A DNA stretch of 64,000 nucleotides from positions 134,515 through 198,514 of the forward strand of contig JACKBJ010000004.1 in NCBI GenBank assembly GCA_020634625.1, in the 5' to 3' direction. Each line of letters starts with the position of its first letter. Position 1 is the first letter of the stretch. The notes beneath the pieces are model-generated. The model was not told where the DNA came from, did not search any database, and saw only the letters and a list, made by a program, of their open reading frames with translations. Positions 40,959 through 50,671 of the stretch are shown one piece after another. Position numbers and translations under genes: made by a program. The DNA comes from Caldilineae bacterium. Lineage in GTDB: Bacteria > Chloroflexota > Anaerolineae > Epilineales > Epilineaceae.

Positions 40959-43900
40959 TCATCGCGCTCGCGCCGCGTCGGATCGCGAACGGCGGGCTTG
41001 TTGGCCGGTGCCGCAGATCCGGAGATCCACCGTCTCACCCGCCCGATTCACCAGCTCGGCCGCGTCGTTCCGATCGTCCCAGACCTCTTGATTCGACCAC
41101 AGGAGGTCGGGCGGATCGGGCGGTGTCGCCTGCGGGCCGCTGAGGAGTCGGATCCTCGCTCCGCGTTCGAGGCTGTGATTGGCGAAGCGATAGGTTTCTC
41201 CGCCGTTGCGTGACCTCACGCGCCATCCGACCAGCGCGATGGCGTTCTGGCCGGCGTTGCGGAGTGCGACCGACTCATCGGATCCGAGGCACTGCAGACC
41301 GCTGATGACCAGGTGGGGCGTGGGCGTCGGCGTGATCGTCGGGGTCGAGCTCGGCGTCGGCGTGTGGCTCGGGCTGGGCGTATCGCTCGGCCTGGGCGTG
41401 CGACTCGGCGTCGGCGTCGTGGAGGCCGTCGGAACCCGGGTCGCGGACGGAACGGGGGTATGGGTGGGGCCGATGCGTGGGGTCACCCGCGCGTCGGCCT
41501 CGAGCTCCCGATCGAGCAGCGGCAGCCAGAGCCGGGAGCGATCGGGGCTCGGGCTGGGTGAGGGGGTCGGGCTCCGGACGGGGGTGGCCGTCGGTGTGTT
41601 CGAGGCCGTCGGCAAGGGCGGCGCCGTGGGCAGGTTCAGCCGCTCACCCGTGACCTCGACCGAGACCGGTGGCAGGTAGATCGCTCCGCTGGCGCCATCC
41701 ATTGTGCGGTACTCGACCCGCTGCCAGAGCGTGCGGGGCAGGCGGCCGATGGCGAGGGCTTGGAGCTCCTGGCTGACGGTCACGCCGGCGGCCGAAGGGA
41801 ATCCGAAGCGCCAGAACTGCGGGTCGGGCCCAAAGACCGGGGGCGGCTGCTCGGAGCCGGTCACCAGGGCCAGCAAGTCGTGGGGCTGATCGAACAGGAA
41901 GAGCTCGCTCGGCGACACGCCGACCACGGCTTGGCCCAGCTGCTCGAAAAGCGCCACCAGCGCCGGGCCATCGGGCATGTCGAAGTAGTAGGCTTGACGG
42001 CTGACCGCCTGCTGGAGGCTGGGATCGCAGCTGCCGCCGACGCAGATGGCCATCAGCTCGGCAAGGTCCTTCAGCGCATCCGCGGCGCCGATGATGGTCT
42101 GGGGATCGACCGAGTTCCGACCATCGGTGAGCAGCACCACGAAGCGCAGCGCGTTCGGCCGGCTGTCCTCGAGCAGGACCCGCGCCCGGTTGAGCGCCTG
42201 GCCGATGTTGGTGTCGCCGTCGGGGGTCAGCTGGCGCAGCCGCGTCGCCAGGCCCGCCCGGTCGTCGCTCAGCGGCAGCTCGGCCAGGATCCGGTCGCTG
42301 AAGGCCACCAGGCCGAAGCGTGCTTCGGGGATGTCCCGGGTCGCCATGAGGGCTTCGACCGCCTGCCGGGCCGTCTCGATGCGCTCGCCACGCATCGAGA
42401 AGGAGTGGTCGATCACCAACATCACCTCCAAGGGCCTCGGCTCGGCATCGCAGGCAAGCGCAATCGTCGAGCGCGCGACGAGGCTTTCCTCGACCCGCAG
42501 GCGATCCGGCTCGGCGCGCAATTCGGCTCGCTCGAGCCGGCAGGGCCCGGTGTCGGCCGGTGCCCGCACCTCCAGCTCCGGCAGGGGCAACCGCGTCTGA
42601 CCGGCGACGCCATCGCGATCGCGCCAGGTGGCTTCGATCGCGCCCGCCACCGGCCAGCGGCCGACCGCGCGCGCCCGCAGCGGGTAGCGGATCCGAGTCC
42701 GTCCGAAGAGCGGATCGACCTGCTGCCAGAACAAGCCGCCATCCGCTTCCACGGAGGGTCGGTCATGCGCGGTCGGCACGCCGTCGTACTCGAAGGCCGG
42801 CTGCCGCTCGGCCGCCACCGAGAGGCGCTCGAAGTCGGCCAGGCCCAGCTTGAGCGCCAGCTCGGCGTAGAAGGCCTCCAGCTCCGCTCCACCGGGCAAG
42901 GCGCGATAGTAGGATGCCGGTTCGGCCAGCTGCGCGAACTTCGGATAGCAGCGCCCGGTGTCGGTGATGCAGACCACCACCATCCGCAGCCCCTCCAGGT
43001 GCGCCCAATAGGCCGCCTGCAGCCATGGGTCGTCCGGATCGTCGAGCTTCTTGGGAAAGACCGTATCGCCGTCCGAGATCAGGATCACGATCGGCAGGGC
43101 GTCCGGCCGGCGCTGCCGAAGCAGCAGCCTCGCGCGGTCGATGCCGACCTGAAAGTCGTTCTCGCCTTCGACGTGCAGGCGCTCGATGCCCTCGAGCAGC
43201 GTCTGTCGATCCTGGCTCAGGTCGACCAGCAGCTCGGCTTCGCTGCCGAGGCCGACGACGGCCACCCGCGCCAGGTCCAGATCGACCAGATTCACGAAGG
43301 TCCGCGCCGCGGCCTTGGCGTCCGCCATGCGGTTGGCGCTGCGCATCGAGCCCGAGTGATCGATGGCCAGGACCACATCGATCGGCTTTCGCTCGACCGG
43401 ACAGTCCGTCACCAGCGTCAGGGTCACCCAAGCCGTCGCGTCCAACGCGACCGGATCCGGACCGGCATCGCTCTGGGCTCGGAGCTGGCAGCGGCTGGGT
43501 TGCTCGGGCGCCGGGTCCACGCCGAGGCGCGCGGTCGCCGACAGCAGCTGATAGACGGGCTGGCCGGCGTTGCTCATGCCCCGGAGCTCGGCCCAGCTGG
43601 CGACGATCTGGTCGTCGCCCACCCGAATCGGGCGCAGGGCGTATTCGAGGCGGATCGGATCGGCTTGCTGCTCGATGTCCCAGCGAATGTAGTTCTGGTC
43701 CAGGCGCCCCATCTGATCCGCAGCCGGCTGGGCCGATCCGTAGACGAAGTCCGAGCTGGCCGGGAAGTTGGAGGTGAGCGTCGCGTGGTCGATCGCCAGC
43801 GGCGCCGGTCTGTCTCGCAACGCGGCCAGGTCGGCGGCGACCGCCTCGGCATTCGGCAGGTCGATCATCGCGAAGCCTTCGATCGGCTTGCATCCACCGC

Positions 43901-44603
43901 CGATGCAATACCAGCGGAGGTCGATCGCATCCTCGGCCGCCGCCGCGGCTTCGAAGCGGAGGGTGCTCTCCCGGCCCAGGTCGGCGCCCGCCTGGCCGAT
44001 GACGACCAGGTGACGGCGACCGTACTCGCGGGGCGACGCGTCGGCCAGATCGACGTAGAGATCGCGCGCCTTGCGCACCAGCTGATGGGTCGGCAAGCCG
44101 GGCCGGACGGCGTCGAAGCCGGCCAGTGCGGCGCGCACCGCGGCCAGGTCCTTGGTGGGCGGAACGACCCGCGGCTGCGCTCCCGGCACGGCCGTCGGCA
44201 AGGGGGGCGGCGGCGGGCTCGGCGTCGGGGCCAGCGGATCGGCCTGGCCCAGCACCAGGCCGACGCGACCATCGCCGAAGCCCGGAGCGCCCAGGAATCC
44301 TTCCAGAGCCCGGCGCAGCGACCCTGCACCGGCCGCGTCGGGCATGGGCTCGAGCACCAGCACGAAGTGGCGGGCCAGGAGCTCGCCACCGCAGCCGGGA
44401 TCGAGATCGATCGCAATCCCGACCGGGTCGCCGAGGGCGATCCGGTCGGTGTCGAGCTGCTGGGTGATCGAGGCGGTGCAGTCGCCCCCGGCGGCCCCGA
44501 CGGGCGCTTGCGGGCCGAGTCGCATCGCAAGGAGGAGCGTGCCGAGCCCCAGGACGCAGGCCCGGCGCATGAACCGGCCTGTCCTGCTCCGCGTCCCCGT
44601 CAT
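40959..44603 (-). CDS. Giant secreted VWA protein with PT linkers and lamin-tail domain
   Basis: A 1214-residue exported protein. After the signal peptide three C...C-plus-VWA units follow: a degenerate one (Cys42/Cys71), and two with intact metal sites, DVVLAIDHSGSM (about residue 405) and EVMLVIDHSFSM (about 725). The region near 1028 has RLWLPLLDRE, the shared LP motif, here internal. A second Pro/Thr/Ser-rich linker (1045-1105) leads to a lamin-tail-like domain (SGLQCLGSDESVALRNAGQNAIALVGWRVRSRNGGETYRF). AAGGAG lies six bases before ATG 44603. Likely metal-dependent adhesion at the surface; it is a paralogue of the next gene. Confidence 0.85.
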   Translation of the reverse strand: MTGTRSRTGRFMRRACVLGLGTLLLAMRLGPQAPVGAAGGDCTASITQQLDTDRIALGDPVGIAIDLDPGCGGELLARHFVLVLEPMPDAAGAGSLRRALEGFLGAPGFGDGRVGLVLGQADPLAPTPSPPPPPLPTAVPGAQPRVVPPTKDLAAVRAALAGFDAVRPGLPTHQLVRKARDLYVDLADASPREYGRRHLVVIGQAGADLGRESTLRFEAAAAAEDAIDLRWYCIGGGCKPIEGFAMIDLPNAEAVAADLAALRDRPAPLAIDHATLTSNFPASSDFVYGSAQPAADQMGRLDQNYIRWDIEQQADPIRLEYALRPIRVGDDQIVASWAELRGMSNAGQPVYQLLSATARLGVDPAPEQPSRCQLRAQSDAGPDPVALDATAWVTLTLVTDCPVERKPIDVVLAIDHSGSMRSANRMADAKAAARTFVNLVDLDLARVAVVGLGSEAELLVDLSQDRQTLLEGIERLHVEGENDFQVGIDRARLLLRQRRPDALPIVILISDGDTVFPKKLDDPDDPWLQAAYWAHLEGLRMVVVCITDTGRCYPKFAQLAEPASYYRALPGGAELEAFYAELALKLGLADFERLSVAAERQPAFEYDGVPTAHDRPSVEADGGLFWQQVDPLFGRTRIRYPLRARAVGRWPVAGAIEATWRDRDGVAGQTRLPLPELEVRAPADTGPCRLERAELRAEPDRLRVEESLVARSTIALACDAEPRPLEVMLVIDHSFSMRGERIETARQAVEALMATRDIPEARFGLVAFSDRILAELPLSDDRAGLATRLRQLTPDGDTNIGQALNRARVLLEDSRPNALRFVVLLTDGRNSVDPQTIIGAADALKDLAELMAICVGGSCDPSLQQAVSRQAYYFDMPDGPALVALFEQLGQAVVGVSPSELFLFDQPHDLLALVTGSEQPPPVFGPDPQFWRFGFPSAAGVTVSQELQALAIGRLPRTLWQRVEYRTMDGASGAIYLPPVSVEVTGERLNLPTAPPLPTASNTPTATPVRSPTPSPSPSPDRSRLWLPLLDRELEADARVTPRIGPTHTPVPSATRVPTASTTPTPSRTPRPSDTPSPSHTPTPSSTPTITPTPTPHLVISGLQCLGSDESVALRNAGQNAIALVGWRVRSRNGGETYRFANHSLERGARIRLLSGPQATPPDPPDLLWSNQEVWDDRNDAAELVNRAGETVDLRICGTGQQARRSRSDAARAR

Positions 44604-44752
44604 GATGCTCTCCTTGCAGCGTTGTCTATCGATTCCACCCGCGCCCGAACCGGGCTTCGGATCGGAGCACCAGCAACATCCATGCCCCGCCGTCACGGTG
44701 TCTTAACGCTCCGGCCCGGCGATTCGGACAGGCTGACCCTGGCGAGCAGGCA

Positions 44753-44795
44753 TGCCCCGCCCCCTGGCGCGATGCATGCGTCAGGGGGCGGGGCA
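44753..44795 (-). terminator. 14-bp hairpin between the two VWA paralogues
   Basis: A perfect 14-bp stem (TGCCCCGCCCCCTG with CAGGGGGCGGGGCA) around a 15-base loop, placed 96 bases beyond the stop of the 48 kb gene and upstream of the 44.6 kb gene. It fits a terminator, without a T run. Confidence 0.55.
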
Positions 44796-44890
44796 AGCGG
44801 CGCTTCGGCGCCGACCGGGGGATCCCATCGGTTCCGCTGCGCTCCGGCCCGCTGGGATGTCGGGCGCCGCGAGACCGAACCCGGCCAGGT

Positions 44891-47800
44891 CTAGGGCCGC
44901 GAGAGCCAGGGCAGGTAGACGCCAGCCTCGGGCCGACCGCCCGGGGTCGCCGTCGCCGGCGGAAGGGTCCGCGTCGGCGTCGCGGCTGGCCCGCCCGGCG
45001 TCACGGTCGGCAGCGGCAGGCTGGTGGGCAGGACGGGCGGCGCCTCGCCGGCGATCTCGACCGCCGCCGACGGCAGCCAGGCCATGCCTTCGGCGCCCGA
45101 CAGCATCCGGTACTCGACCCGAGTCCACAGGGCCACTGGCTGTCGCCCGGCCAGCGTGGCCGTCAGCTGCTGCGTTGCGGAGACCTTGCCGACGGCCGGG
45201 AAGCCGAAGCGCCAGATGTTCGGATCGGGACCGAAGGTCAGGGCCGGCATGGCCGAACCTGGCACCGGCGGCATGGCCGGGCCGCTCTGGTCGGCGATCG
45301 AGATCTCGGCCGGCAGCGCGCCGGCCACGGTCTCGGCCATGCGCTCGAAGAGCGAGACCACGTCCTCGTCGCCCGGCAGATCGAAGTAGTAGGCCTGGCG
45401 GGTGACGGCCGTGGCCAGGACCGGATCGCAGGCGGCGCCGATGCAGGCGGCGATCAGCTCGGCCCGATCCTTGAAGCTGTCGGCCGCGGTGAGGATGGTA
45501 TCCGGATCGACCGAGTTGCGGCCGTCGGTGACCAGGATCACGACGCTGCGCGCGCCCGGGCGCGCATCGTCGAGCAGCGCCCCGGCGCGGTTGAGCGCCT
45601 GCCCGATGTTGGTCTCGCCGGCCGGCGCCGTCGACAAGAGCCGCGCGAGCAGGGCCGCCCGATCGACGTCCAGCGGCTGCTCGGCCAGAATCTGGCCGCT
45701 GAAGGCCACCAGCCCGAAGCGGACGTCTCCGCCCGGCCGGGCCAGCATGGCCTCGACCGCGCGGCGCATGGCCGCGATGCGCGGCCCGCTCATCGAGTCG
45801 GAGTGGTCGAGCACCAGCACCACCTCGAGCGGCTCGCCGTCGGCCTGGCAGGCAGCGACCTCGGCGGCGATGCGCTCGGTGACCCGCTCGCCCAGCGCCA
45901 ATGCGCCCGGTTCGGCCAGGACGCTGCCGCTCACCGGGCAGGGGCCGCTGGACGCCGGTGGTCGCACCTCGACCACCGGCACCGGCAGGCTGGCCTGACC
46001 CACCGCACCATCGCGATCGATCCAGCTGGCCTCGATGCGCTCGGCCACCGGCCAGCTGCCCAACGCGGCCGCCCGGAGCTGGTAGCGCAGCTCGCTGCGG
46101 CCGAAGAGCGGATCGGCACGCTGCCAGACCAGGCGCCCGTCGCGCTCGGTCGGCAGGTCCTGACCGAAGGGCACGCCGGCGAAGGCGAAGGCGCCCGAGC
46201 TCCGGTGCGAGACGCTCAGCCGTTGGATCTCGGCCCGGCCCAGGTACCGCGCCAGCTCGGTGTAGAAGGCAGCCAGGTCCTCGCCGCCCGGGGTGACCCG
46301 GAAGTGCGATGCCGGCGAAGCCAGCTGTTGGAACTCGGGCTTGCAGGTCGCGGCGTCGGTGACGCAGACCACGATCGAGCGGATGCCCTCCAGGTGCGCC
46401 CAGAATGCCGCCTGCAGCCAGGGGTCCGAGAGCAGGCCGGTCGGGAACACCGTGTCGCCGTCCGAGAGCAGCACCAGGGCCGGCAGCGCATCGGGCCGGC
46501 GCTGGCGCAGGACCTGGCGCACCTGGTCGAAGGCCTTGCCGAAGTCGTTCTCGCCCGCAGCCTGCAGGCCATCGATGGCCGTCAACAGGGCCGCACGGTC
46601 GGTGCTCAGGTCGACCAGCGTCTCGGCTTCGGTGCCCACCGCCAGCAGGGCCACCCGCGCCACCGACAGGTCGACCCCCTCCACGAAGCGTCGTGCGGCG
46701 ATCTTGGCGGCGGTCAGACGACCGCCTCGCAACATCGAGGCCGAGCGGTCGATGGCCAGCACGACGTCCAGCGGTCGGCCCTGCGCGCTGCAGTCGACCG
46801 CCAGCCGCAGTCCGACCTCGACCGGATCGCCCAGCGCGAGGCTGGACGGCAGGGCCTCGCTCTCGGCCGCCAGGCGGCAGCTGCTGGGACGCGCCGTCTG
46901 CTCGCCCACATCGACCGACAGGCGGCGAGCGATGACGCGCTGGATCTCGCGGCCGGCGTTGGTGATGCCCTCCAACTCGATGTCGCCGGCCACCGGCACG
47001 CCGGCGCCGCTGTCCAGCGGTCGCAGCCGGTAGCTGGCCTCGAAGTCCCGCGCGGGCTGTTGCGGCCGCCAGGCGATGTAGCTGGTCTGCAGGCGGCCCA
47101 TCTGGTCGGCCGGCGGGACGGCCGAGTCGAAGACGAAGTCGGCCCGATCGCTGAAGCCGCTGGTGACGGTGAGGCGCTCGACCTCCAGGGGCGCCGGCTG
47201 GTCGTGCAGGGCCTGCAGGGCAGACGACAGCGCGGCCACGTCGGGCAGGTCGACCACGGTCAGGCCGGGCAGCTGCGGGCAGCCGCCCCCGATGCAGTAC
47301 CAGCGGACGTCGATGCCGGTGGCGGACGCGAGCGCGAGCTCGAAGTCGAGCGTCGAGCGCCGACCCAAGGGGGCGCCGGCATGGCCGACGATCAGGATGT
47401 GCCGGCGACCGTAGAAGTCTCGGTCGCCCGCCTCGGCATCCAGGTATTGGTTGCGGGCCTCGGAGACCAGCGCGGCCAAGGGTACGCCGGGCTCGGCCGG
47501 CACGAACTTCTGCAGCCCGGTCTGAAGCAGGAAGCGGTTCTGGGTGAGCGCGACCGCCAGGGCCCGGGGTCGGGGCTCGGCCGTCGGCAGCGGCGCCGGA
47601 CGCGGCGTCGCGGTCGGGGCGGCCGGATCGTCGTTGCCCAGCACCAGGCCGATTCGGCTGCCGCCGAAGTCGAGGCTCCCGATCCAGGCATCCAGGCTCG
47701 CGCGCAGCGCGCTCAGCTCGGACGCTTGGGCGGGCGTCCAGGGCTGGGCCGCGATCACGTAGTGCCGCGACAGGATCTCACCGCCGCAGTCCGGGCTGAC

Positions 47801-48001
47801 GCTGACCGTCACGCCGACGTCCTCGCCATGCAGGATGGCGTCGCGATCGAGGTGCTGGTCGGCGACGATGCTGCAGCCGCCCTGCTGGGCCTTGACGCCG
47901 CGCTCGGGAACGGATCGGCCGAGGGCGAGCAGGCACAGGACGGCGGCGAACGCGAGCGCGCTGCCGCGCCGTCCGGACATGGCGTTGACGAATCGAGGCA
48001 T
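44891..48001 (-). CDS. Secreted VWA protein with YLPWL tail, paralogue of the 44.6 kb gene
   Basis: A 1036-residue exported protein aligned over almost its full length with the downstream paralogue. A signal peptide is followed by three C...C-plus-VWA units: Cys43/Cys72 with a degenerate VWA-like fold, then intact sites DVVLAIDRSASM (about residue 415) and EVVLVLDHSDSM (about 730), each with later SDGDT or TDGRNS loops. It lacks the second PT linker and lamin-tail domain; a short PT stretch leads directly to GVYLPWLSRP at the end. AAGGAG stands ten bases before ATG 48001. Surface binding is inferred. Confidence 0.85.
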   Translation of the reverse strand: MPRFVNAMSGRRGSALAFAAVLCLLALGRSVPERGVKAQQGGCSIVADQHLDRDAILHGEDVGVTVSVSPDCGGEILSRHYVIAAQPWTPAQASELSALRASLDAWIGSLDFGGSRIGLVLGNDDPAAPTATPRPAPLPTAEPRPRALAVALTQNRFLLQTGLQKFVPAEPGVPLAALVSEARNQYLDAEAGDRDFYGRRHILIVGHAGAPLGRRSTLDFELALASATGIDVRWYCIGGGCPQLPGLTVVDLPDVAALSSALQALHDQPAPLEVERLTVTSGFSDRADFVFDSAVPPADQMGRLQTSYIAWRPQQPARDFEASYRLRPLDSGAGVPVAGDIELEGITNAGREIQRVIARRLSVDVGEQTARPSSCRLAAESEALPSSLALGDPVEVGLRLAVDCSAQGRPLDVVLAIDRSASMLRGGRLTAAKIAARRFVEGVDLSVARVALLAVGTEAETLVDLSTDRAALLTAIDGLQAAGENDFGKAFDQVRQVLRQRRPDALPALVLLSDGDTVFPTGLLSDPWLQAAFWAHLEGIRSIVVCVTDAATCKPEFQQLASPASHFRVTPGGEDLAAFYTELARYLGRAEIQRLSVSHRSSGAFAFAGVPFGQDLPTERDGRLVWQRADPLFGRSELRYQLRAAALGSWPVAERIEASWIDRDGAVGQASLPVPVVEVRPPASSGPCPVSGSVLAEPGALALGERVTERIAAEVAACQADGEPLEVVLVLDHSDSMSGPRIAAMRRAVEAMLARPGGDVRFGLVAFSGQILAEQPLDVDRAALLARLLSTAPAGETNIGQALNRAGALLDDARPGARSVVILVTDGRNSVDPDTILTAADSFKDRAELIAACIGAACDPVLATAVTRQAYYFDLPGDEDVVSLFERMAETVAGALPAEISIADQSGPAMPPVPGSAMPALTFGPDPNIWRFGFPAVGKVSATQQLTATLAGRQPVALWTRVEYRMLSGAEGMAWLPSAAVEIAGEAPPVLPTSLPLPTVTPGGPAATPTRTLPPATATPGGRPEAGVYLPWLSRP

Positions 48002-48194
48002 GGCTGCGTCACTCCTTGGTGCGGGTTGCTTGACGTCGGGCCGGCAATGGCTCGGCGGCCGGATGTGGACGATAGCGAACACCCGGGCAACGCGCCAGTC
48101 GGGTGTCAGCTTTCAGCAGGGAATCGGGCTGAATCGGCATCAAGCTGACCTGCCTGACGGCCGGGCATCGCAGCGCCCGATCCGCGATCGCGCG

Positions 48195-48223
48195 TTGACG
48201 GACGCCATGCAGGGAGTTAAGAT
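48195..48223 (+). promoter_or_regulatory. Promoter of the 48.2 kb FG-GAP gene
   Basis: TTGACG (48195-48200), a 17-bp spacer and TAAGAT (48218-48223). The predicted start near 48230 leaves a leader of about nine bases without a ribosome site. Confidence 0.6.
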
Positions 48224-48238
48224 GATTCGACCTGCACC

Positions 48239-50626
48239 ATGCGCCAGCGCCATCGCTCACCCAAGCCGAGCCGTCCCGCCGCCAGGCCCGCGCCCGTCGA
48301 AGCGCGGGCGGCGACGCGCATGCGCGAGATCGGCCGATTCGCGGCCGGTGTGCTGACCGCCCTGGCGCTGGTCTTCGCCTATCGCGCGCTGCGCCCCCCG
48401 CCCGCATCGGACTCCGAGACGCCGGCCGAGCCGACCGCCGCGTCGGACTGGACCCGGCCCGGCCTCGCGATGACCGAGCGCCTGGCGGCGATCCAACGCG
48501 ACGTCGAGGCCGATCCCTCCGGCAACCTCTTCGCCAACATCGAACGCGTGCAAGCCTTCGAGGCGGCGGGCATTCCGGCCGACCCCGCCGACGCCATGGG
48601 CTGGCGGGCTCGACTGGCCTTCAACCAGCTCTACGCCGGGCAGACCGAGGCCGCCATCGAAGGGCTCCGCAGGATGGAGTCCGAGCTGGCCGCCAACGTG
48701 GCGCCGGAGGATACGAGCCTGGCCCAGGTGCGCATGCTCCTGGCGGTGGCCTGGCTGCGCCTGGGCGAGCAGACCAACTGCATCCAGCGCCACAGCGCCG
48801 ATGCCTGCCTGCTGCCGCTGCGCGGCTCGGGCCTGCACCAGGACCAGAATCCGGCTCGCCAGGCGGTCGCGACCTACGAGACCATCCTGGCCCGGCTGCC
48901 GGAGGACCTTACCGCTCGCTGGATGCTCAACATCGCCTACATGGCCCTGGGCGAGTACCCCGACGGCGTTCCGGAGCCCTACCGCATCCCGGAATCGCTC
49001 CTGGCCTCGGACGCGGACATCGGCCGCTTCCGAGACGTCGCGCCCGAGCTGGGCGTGGATTGGGTCGGCAACGCCGGCGGCGCCGTGATGGACGACCTGG
49101 ACGGCGACGGCGACCTGGACCTGGCCTTCTCGTCGCAGGCGCTGACCGGTCCGCTGGCCTATTTCGAGAACCTGGGCGACGGCCGCTTCGCCGATCGAAG
49201 CCAGGCGGCCGGCCTGGAGGGGTTGTGGGGCGGGCTCTACCTGAACCAGGCCGACTACGACAACGACGGCGACCTCGACCTCTTCGTCGCCCGCGGCGCC
49301 TGGCTGGGCGAGGAAGGGCGGCATCCCAACTCGCTGCTCGCCAACGACGGCAAGGGCCGCTTCGAAGACGTCACCGAAGCCGCCGGCTTGCTCAGCTTTC
49401 ATCCGACCCAGGTGGCCGTCTGGGGCGACTACGACAACGACGGCTGGCTGGACCTGTTCGTGGGCAACGAGACGCTCGATCCGGAGGTGGTTCCGCTGGC
49501 TTTCGGCCAGGAGGCCGGCGAGGGCCCGCAGCCGCACCCGTCGGAGCTCTACCGCAATCAGGGCGATGGCACCTTCCGCAACCTGGCCAGCGAAGCCGGT
49601 CTGGACGTCCTGGCCTTCGTCAAGGGGGCCGCCTGGGGCGACTACGACAACGACGGCCGCATCGACCTCTACGTCTCGGTGGACGGTGGCCCCAACCGGC
49701 TCTTCCACAACCAGGGCCCGGACGCCGCGGGCCGCTGGCGCTTCGACGAGGTCGGTCAGGCGGCCGGCGTGAGCCAGCCCCGCTTCAGCTTCTCGACCTG
49801 GTTCTTCGACTACGACAACGACGGCTGGGAGGATCTGCTGGTGGCCGACTACGGCCAGCCCGAGATGGGTCGAACCCAGGAGTACGTGGCCGGGCTGCTC
49901 GGCCTGCCGACCGAGGGCGATCGACCCTACCTGTATCGCAACCGGGGCGACTGCAGCTTCGAGGAGCTCGGGCAGGAGCTGGGGCTGGACACGCCCACCT
50001 TCACCATGGGCAGCAACTTCGGCGACTTCGACAACGACGGCTGGCTGGACATCTATCTGGCCACCGGCGACCCCTGGTTCGAGAGCCTGCTGCCCAACCG
50101 CGCCTTCCGCAACGATGCCGGTCGCGGCTTCCAGGAGATTACCGCCTCCGCCGGGCTCGGCCACATCCAGAAGGGCCACGGCATCGCCTTCGGCGACGTC
50201 GACCTCGACGGCGACCAGGACATCCTGGACAACCAGGGCGGCGCCTACGCCGGCGACACCTACCCGAAGGCGCTCTTCCTCAATCCGGGCAACGCCAACC
50301 GCTGGATCACGCTGATCCTGGAGGGCACCGAGGCCAATCGCGGCGCGGTGGGCACTCGCCTCCGGCTGGAGATCGACACGCCCAGCGGCCCTCGCCAGCT
50401 TTTCCGCACGGTCGGCGTCGGCAGCAGCTTCGGCGGCAACAGCCTGCGCCAGGAGATCGGCCTCGGCGACGCCACGGCCATCTCCGCGGTCGAGCTGCGC
50501 TGGCCCGGCGGCGAGAGCCAGCGCTTCGCCGACCTGCCGCTGGACAGGACGCTGCGGCTGCGGCAGGGCAGCGCCGACGCCGAGCCGTTCGAACTCGCGC
50601 CCATCCCGATCGGCAGCGCGCCCTGA
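48239..50626 (+). CDS. Membrane-anchored TPR / FG-GAP / UnbV protein
   Basis: A 795-residue protein of the CRTAC1-like group. An N-terminal membrane helix (IGRFAAGVLTALALVFAYRAL) is followed by a helical, TPR-like region to about residue 250. Seven calcium-type loops (DLDGDGDLDL, DYDNDGDLDLF, DYDNDGWLDLF, DYDNDGRIDLY, DYDNDGWEDLL, DFDNDGWLDIY, DVDLDGDQD) mark a probable seven-bladed propeller. The C-terminal ASPIC/UnbV domain has GAVGTRLRLEI and VELRWPGGESQRF. It acts outside the membrane; function is not known, and related proteins are also encoded at 51.9-57.4 kb. Confidence 0.88.
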   Translation: MRQRHRSPKPSRPAARPAPVEARAATRMREIGRFAAGVLTALALVFAYRALRPPPASDSETPAEPTAASDWTRPGLAMTERLAAIQRDVEADPSGNLFANIERVQAFEAAGIPADPADAMGWRARLAFNQLYAGQTEAAIEGLRRMESELAANVAPEDTSLAQVRMLLAVAWLRLGEQTNCIQRHSADACLLPLRGSGLHQDQNPARQAVATYETILARLPEDLTARWMLNIAYMALGEYPDGVPEPYRIPESLLASDADIGRFRDVAPELGVDWVGNAGGAVMDDLDGDGDLDLAFSSQALTGPLAYFENLGDGRFADRSQAAGLEGLWGGLYLNQADYDNDGDLDLFVARGAWLGEEGRHPNSLLANDGKGRFEDVTEAAGLLSFHPTQVAVWGDYDNDGWLDLFVGNETLDPEVVPLAFGQEAGEGPQPHPSELYRNQGDGTFRNLASEAGLDVLAFVKGAAWGDYDNDGRIDLYVSVDGGPNRLFHNQGPDAAGRWRFDEVGQAAGVSQPRFSFSTWFFDYDNDGWEDLLVADYGQPEMGRTQEYVAGLLGLPTEGDRPYLYRNRGDCSFEELGQELGLDTPTFTMGSNFGDFDNDGWLDIYLATGDPWFESLLPNRAFRNDAGRGFQEITASAGLGHIQKGHGIAFGDVDLDGDQDILDNQGGAYAGDTYPKALFLNPGNANRWITLILEGTEANRGAVGTRLRLEIDTPSGPRQLFRTVGVGSSFGGNSLRQEIGLGDATAISAVELRWPGGESQRFADLPLDRTLRLRQGSADAEPFELAPIPIGSAP

Positions 50627-50671
50627 GCTCTCGGTCGCACCCGGCGATCCATCTCGGGCGGGTCTGTGCGG

